Shown piece after piece: positions 59,936-64,000 of a DNA stretch of 64,000 nucleotides. This DNA comes from Artemisia argyi (taxonomy: Eukaryota > Streptophyta > Magnoliopsida > Asterales > Asteraceae). The DNA is taken from assembly GCA_030686995.1 (NCBI GenBank), contig CM060706.1, positions 143,181,505 to 143,245,504 of the forward strand, in the 5' to 3' direction. A program made the translations under genes and the position numbers. How positions within the stretch are numbered: the first letter of the stretch is position 1; each line of letters opens with the position of its first letter. The notes under the pieces are model-generated. The model ran no database searches and was not told where the DNA came from. It saw nothing but the letters and a program-made list of their open reading frames with translations.

Positions 59936-60472
59936 ATATATGTCAAATAAGGGCTCATGTTATCCTATTTAAAAGTTTAATCTATTCGTACACGGGTTTG
60001 AATATTAAATACGGCTAGATTATTATTAATGGTGATATAAATATCAGATGCTAAGCACCGGTTACTGTGATATGAAAATAAATATATGCGATTGTACTTA
60101 TAACAACGACTTATGCAATTATTATTTAAAGTTTATATACGGATATCCGGAAAAACATTTTCAAAAAACCTTACGGAGTATATTTTAACTTCATCAACGC
60201 TCATTATGTGCTACTAAACTCACATATTTTGTATAACATGATATTAATAGTTAAACAACAACATCAATCTCAACATCAACATTTATGTCAGCTGGACAAA
60301 GTAAAGCTTTCATCCAATAAATTTTTTTACAAAATATTAATAGATATTAATATATAATGAAAGACTTATGCATATTTATTAGTTGTACTTATATCATAAT
60401 TTTTACGGATAAATTCTTATATGTCTATATAGTAAACTAAAATTTTAAAATAAATTTGATTTATTTGTAAAC
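58274..60472. other. AT-rich intergenic DNA
   Basis: No gene recognised. A T run of about 38 bases lies at 59894-59931. Much of 59300-60400 is more than usually AT-rich. Confidence 0.5.
59894..59931. repeat. Poly(T) run
   Basis: About 38 consecutive T. It could be the poly(A) tail of an old minus-strand retroelement copy, but no adjoining body was recognised. Confidence 0.9.
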
Positions 60473-60501
60473 ATCGTGCGTGCACGGGACTTATAACTAG
60501 T
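60473..60501 (+). mobile_element. Possible Helitron 3' end
   Basis: A GC-rich hairpin CGTGCGTGCACG is followed about ten bases later by CTAGT (60497-60501) and then T, the form of a Helitron terminus. No matching 5' TC end was found, so the extent is unknown. Confidence 0.4.
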
Positions 60502-60802
60502 TTATATATAGCGAGAGATGAAAAATAAAGTGCAATATATAAACGTGTGATTGAAAGAAAAAAATAAGAAAGGGGCAAGAGTTTTCCTTCTTATCAGGTG
60601 AGGTAGGGGAAGGTAATTTATAAGGAGGGATGAGAGGGGTAGTTGGATTCTGCTTCAACAAAACAATCTACAAATTTTCGAATAGTAGTACACTTTTATT
60701 CTTAAAAACCTAAATCTAAACGAGTGAGTTTTTATGTTCAAATATCCTTTTGATTTTAATGTATTAGTAATATTTACGATTTTAAATTTCTATGTTTTGT
60801 TT

Positions 60803-61082
60803 CAGGGGCGGTGCTGAGAACGTCAAAAAAAAATTAGGCCCAGCACGAAAAAAGAATGCCCCTATATTATAATATCCATAGACCATAATCAAGTACGAAA
60901 AGTTAAAAATACGAACAAAAATCATTCTTGCAACAAAAGTATTACTTCTACAAAATAAAATATATTTAAGTAAACCGTATGTTGGGTCTAGTACATATAA
61001 TGAGTATGAAAAATTTTAGTGCCCTTTAGTGGATTGGGCCCGACTCGGTTGCTGATGGTGCGCCGGCCCAAAACCGCCCATG
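60803..61082. mobile_element. hAT-type MITE
   Basis: Ends CAGGGGCGGT / CATGGGCGGT (inverted) are flanked by the 8-bp duplication TTTTGTTT (60795-60802 and 61083-61090). 280 bp, non-coding. CAGGGGCGG ends and 8-bp duplications are typical of hAT elements. Confidence 0.85.
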
Positions 61083-61234
61083 TTTTGTTTGTCATATGTT
61101 GTTTGTCTTCTATTGCTGGACACGAGTAAAAATTTTTGGTTTCCTCAGTATCACTAAATGCTTAAATACTTTTTGATACATTTTAAACTTTTTTCTTTTA
61201 GTTGAATTATTGTATCACAACTATAATTCACAAA

Positions 61235-61385
61235 ATATGTGAATTGGCGGGAACACTATGATCTCGGGTGTCTTTTGGCACTAGACATTGTCCACTCCAC
61301 AAGTAATAGTTCCGGTAACTCTTCTGGCTCAGTGGGGCATCAACTGAAGTAGGCAGAAGCCGAGACTCTCTTCTCTCTTGTATCA
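61235..61385 (-). repeat. Diverged SINE-like body copy
   Basis: Shares a series of blocks in the same order with 63020-63150 (TTGGCGGGAA, CATTGTCCAC, AGCCGAGACTC). The tRNA-like head seen in the other copy is not recognisable here. The strand is given by analogy with that copy. Confidence 0.5.
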
Positions 61386-61567
61386 CAACTATAATTATCG
61401 ATCGCTATAAAATCATGTTGTTATGTATGGGGTTCACCACTTCAAAAAGATAAAAGATATATGTCGTACTTGAAGGTATTCAATTAAATTTAGTTATTTA
61501 ATTTTACAATTTTTATACAATAACGTGATCATTCTATTTGAATATAAGAATTACTTTTAGGACGACA

Positions 61568-62480
61568 TTTTTTTTTAAATGCTAATATATTAAAAACAGA
61601 CTCCAAGAAGGAAACCAGAGGAAAAGTACATGAAAGAACAAAAGGAAACCAAAGATACAACAATCAAGGGAAACCAAGAGAGCACACACAAGAACAAACT
61701 AAGAGAAAATGGCAAAAGCTCACGAAATCCAGTTATTCCAGCTAGCCAGTGATGACTTAAGACGGGCCGAAATCCAAACTTTCATCATCCTTTGAATAGC
61801 GGGAAAATATCTTCATCAATGACCTTAGAGACTGAACCTAAATCTGCATGGATGAACCTGTTTCGCCACTTCCAAATGCTCCATATCGTACAATGCAATA
61901 CACTATTCAGAACGTTATTAGGGCGGGGGCAACCATTGACTTTAACGTTATCCTTGACGATATCTTCGATAGTAAACGAAAGGAACACCATGTGAGACAG
62001 GGTTCTACCAGCTCCAAATCTTCCTCCAAATCGGGAGAACCTGCGGGCAATTTATAATACAATGGTCCAAAGATTCGACCTCCATGTTGCAAAAAGGGCA
62101 GTTAGGGGAAAGAAGGGCCACACGACGAATAGCCAGGTTAACACGGGTAGGAAGTCTATTAAGAGAAGCCCTCCAAGTGTAAATATTAACTTTCCAAGGT
62201 ATCCATGAGTTCCAAATGTGATGTTCACCAATCATGCTGCCATTAAGCAAACTGTTTTCAATTTGCTTTGTAAGAGAGTTGACTCTAAATGATCCGGAAA
62301 CATCACCAGACCAGACCCACTTATCACTACCAAAATGAAGCAAGTGCATTGGGGCAGCATTGGTTGTATTGATGGTACATACTTTCAATGTGATGGCAGC
62401 ATGTGAATTTGATTTATGCTTTACATTTATATCGGTTAGATGAAAAGGTTCAACACATGACATACGTGTTTTCTTCAATG
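61568..62480 (-). pseudogene. 3' end of a LINE: zinc-binding region after the reverse transcriptase, truncated and frameshifted
   Basis: On the minus strand the piece starts near 62478 with tail-of-polymerase sequence. It then holds the reverse-transcriptase zinc-binding domain (WKVNIYTWRASLNRLPTR, CPFCNMEVESLDHCIINC, PIWRKIW). A frame change near 62000 leads to the next segment (NSVLHCTIWSIWKWRN, to about 61785), and the piece ends in an A run (T run at 61569-61576 on the plus strand). The endonuclease and reverse transcriptase proper are missing, as expected for a 5'-truncated LINE insertion. Confidence 0.82.
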
Positions 62481-63014
62481 CAGTTAATAATTTTTCAATG
62501 AACTTTCCAAAACCAAATTTATATGCATATGTTGTTATACCACAACTATCCCAATAAATTACAAGCTACTTATTATAAAGTTTTTTTTTTTTACCAAATA
62601 AATATTATTTAGTTGATAAAAGATATAAAGATAAAACATAATATTTTGTTCCATATCCAAAAACAAGATATCATAAACTACAATATGAAAATGAGTCGCC
62701 TAACAAGAAGAAAGAGGCTTTAAACTGTTCTTATTCATCTCTACGAAGTGCAACTGAGAGATCATCTGTAATTTTGAAGAAACGTTGGAAAATGCGCAGT
62801 AGAATGCCTAAATATTGTGTGGAAATCAACTTGATGTAATTATGACCGCATTTACCTTGCATAACTACATCTGTAATAATGATAAATAGGGCACGTCATT
62901 TACTACGCTTGACCAACATCCATATCACATGGGAGGTGATGACCTTCATGATGTACATGGATCAAGCACCAATAATGATGATATTCATAAAAGAACATCT
63001 AACGAGATTCCACA
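62481..63014. other. Intergenic DNA between LINE and SINE copies
   Basis: No gene or repeat recognised. Confidence 0.4.
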
Positions 63015-63298
63015 AAAAGGTGTATATTGGCGGGAATATCCTCAGGTGCCTTTATGGCATCAGTCATTGTCCACCCCATAAGGAATAGCTTCGGCAACCC
63101 TCCTAGCCTATAGGAGCACCACCTGGAGTGAGATGAGCCGAGACTCGACCCCCGATCTCTTATTCCACAAAGTCTCTCCAGTGTGTCCATAGGTTTTGGG
63201 AAGGCTGGTACCTATCTGAAGAAAGTGCCAAGGATGAGACTCGAATCCGAGTCTATCGACTCAAGCACGAGAGCTCCACCCATTGGACTAATGCTCAA
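63015..63298 (-). mobile_element. tRNA-derived SINE-like element
   Basis: On the minus strand an A-box-like TAGTCCAATGGGT (about 63280-63292) and a B-box-like GGATTCGAGTC (about 63239-63249) have the spacing of an internal RNA polymerase III promoter. A unique body follows that is shared with the copy at 61235-61385. It does not fold into a clean tRNA, so it is a SINE head rather than a tRNA gene. Ends are approximate. Confidence 0.55.
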
Positions 63299-64000
63299 AT
63301 ATATTTGAAATAATATTGCCACATTAATAATGTAATGCACATCGTCGATAATTTATAAACAACATATCATTGTATTTATGTAATGTCAAGCTTGTAAAAG
63401 TTTCTTACTTATTGAAATAGTTTTCTATTTACATGTGTACATGTCCATTTATATTATCTTACACATTAATATTACAACTACATGTCACTTAGTCATTCCT
63501 TTGACCTTACATGGAGTCCTTACTCGATAAGGACCAGTTATCCATCCCGCGTATAATAGAGGTTTAATGGTTTCATCCTACCTTAGACTTATCAAGGGAG
63601 CGACCCCGAACTCTCTACTAGTGTGGCCGGTGTCATATCCATTGCTTTACTCGTGACATGTATCACACCTTTACCGTCGGGGTACTCCAATAAGACAAAT
63701 AGGATAAACCAGTAACCTCGCATTCAGCAAGCTTCCGAGCATAACCGACCTTTTAGAATTTGCCTAGTTACATACAACAACTCTACCAAACACTTTTATA
63801 AAATAAATTGTTGTTGCTAATTGCTTAGTGCTAGTTTTGCCAAAGATCCTCATCCACTTCGCTAAATGAAAATTTTACTTTTTATTACTCTTTTCAACTT
63901 AAAAAAAAAAAAAAATAAAAAAAAAAAAAAATAAAAAAAAAAAAATTTGAAACCACTACAAATAGCAAGTGGACAAGGTTACACATACACCAACAATATC
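63299..64000. other. Intergenic DNA with A-rich tracts
   Basis: No gene recognised. An interrupted A run lies at 63901-63945. Confidence 0.45.

Noticed and set aside
63237..63298. A tRNA gene on the minus strand
   Set aside because: The promoter boxes are present but no cloverleaf or acceptor stem closes around them, and the sequence continues into a repeated body; a SINE fits better.

Overview
This is a repeat-dense stretch of a eudicot nuclear genome. Asteraceae (daisy family) is the best guess. The evidence is the G element's CxYCGGxH cysteine-rich reading frame (1588-2675) and the A element's large extra reading frame (21097-25197), both of which I recognise as types common in transposons of that family. 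No RNA gene, CRISPR array or intact ordinary host gene is visible. The only host gene remnant is an F-box pseudogene (45906-52271), and nearly everything else is transposable elements, several nested inside one another.

Left block (1-40038) is a nest. The host layer is Sirevirus-type Ty1/copia element C (28875-40038 visible, plus strand, 5' part outside the window). A minus-strand Ty3/gypsy element G of the Tat/Ogre type lies in C. Its unusually large LTR (about 4.6 kb) occupies 2984-6567 and 27850-28874, and its first reading frame lies at 1588-2675. Sirevirus L (1-1587, 3' end only) cuts that reading frame. Sirevirus A (6568-27844, 21.3 kb, 5-bp target duplication CTGCC, LTRs with one visible difference) cuts the G LTR. 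Inside A is a fragment (B) with an LTR of another family at 10134-10452, flanked by a purine tract and a primer-binding-like site, so A looks chimeric. A solo Tat-type LTR (36758-38167) lies in the 3' region of C.

A carries gag with coiled coils (two in-frame stops), a full open pol frame (protease, integrase, reverse transcriptase, RNase H), and a second long leader followed by a ~1,360-codon extra frame of unknown function with one stop. A small hairpin with compensatory base changes and adjacent TCGA-rich repeats recurs three times: after the A primer site, after the B primer site, and in the leader of the extra frame. This is the most interesting signal in the window.

Right block (40039-64000) is gene-poor host DNA with many DNA elements: two Mutator-type MITEs with 9-bp duplications, a short Helitron, a MITE and a solo LTR inside the F-box pseudogene, a young and apparently intact Ty1/copia element (46638-51384, one 1,354-codon frame) inside that solo LTR, a complete two-gene PIF/Harbinger element (53792-58270, TTA duplication, one nonsense codon), a hAT-type MITE, a truncated LINE and SINE-like copies.

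Boundaries were read by eye from terminal repeats and target duplications. Family names rest on motif recognition, not on a database search.
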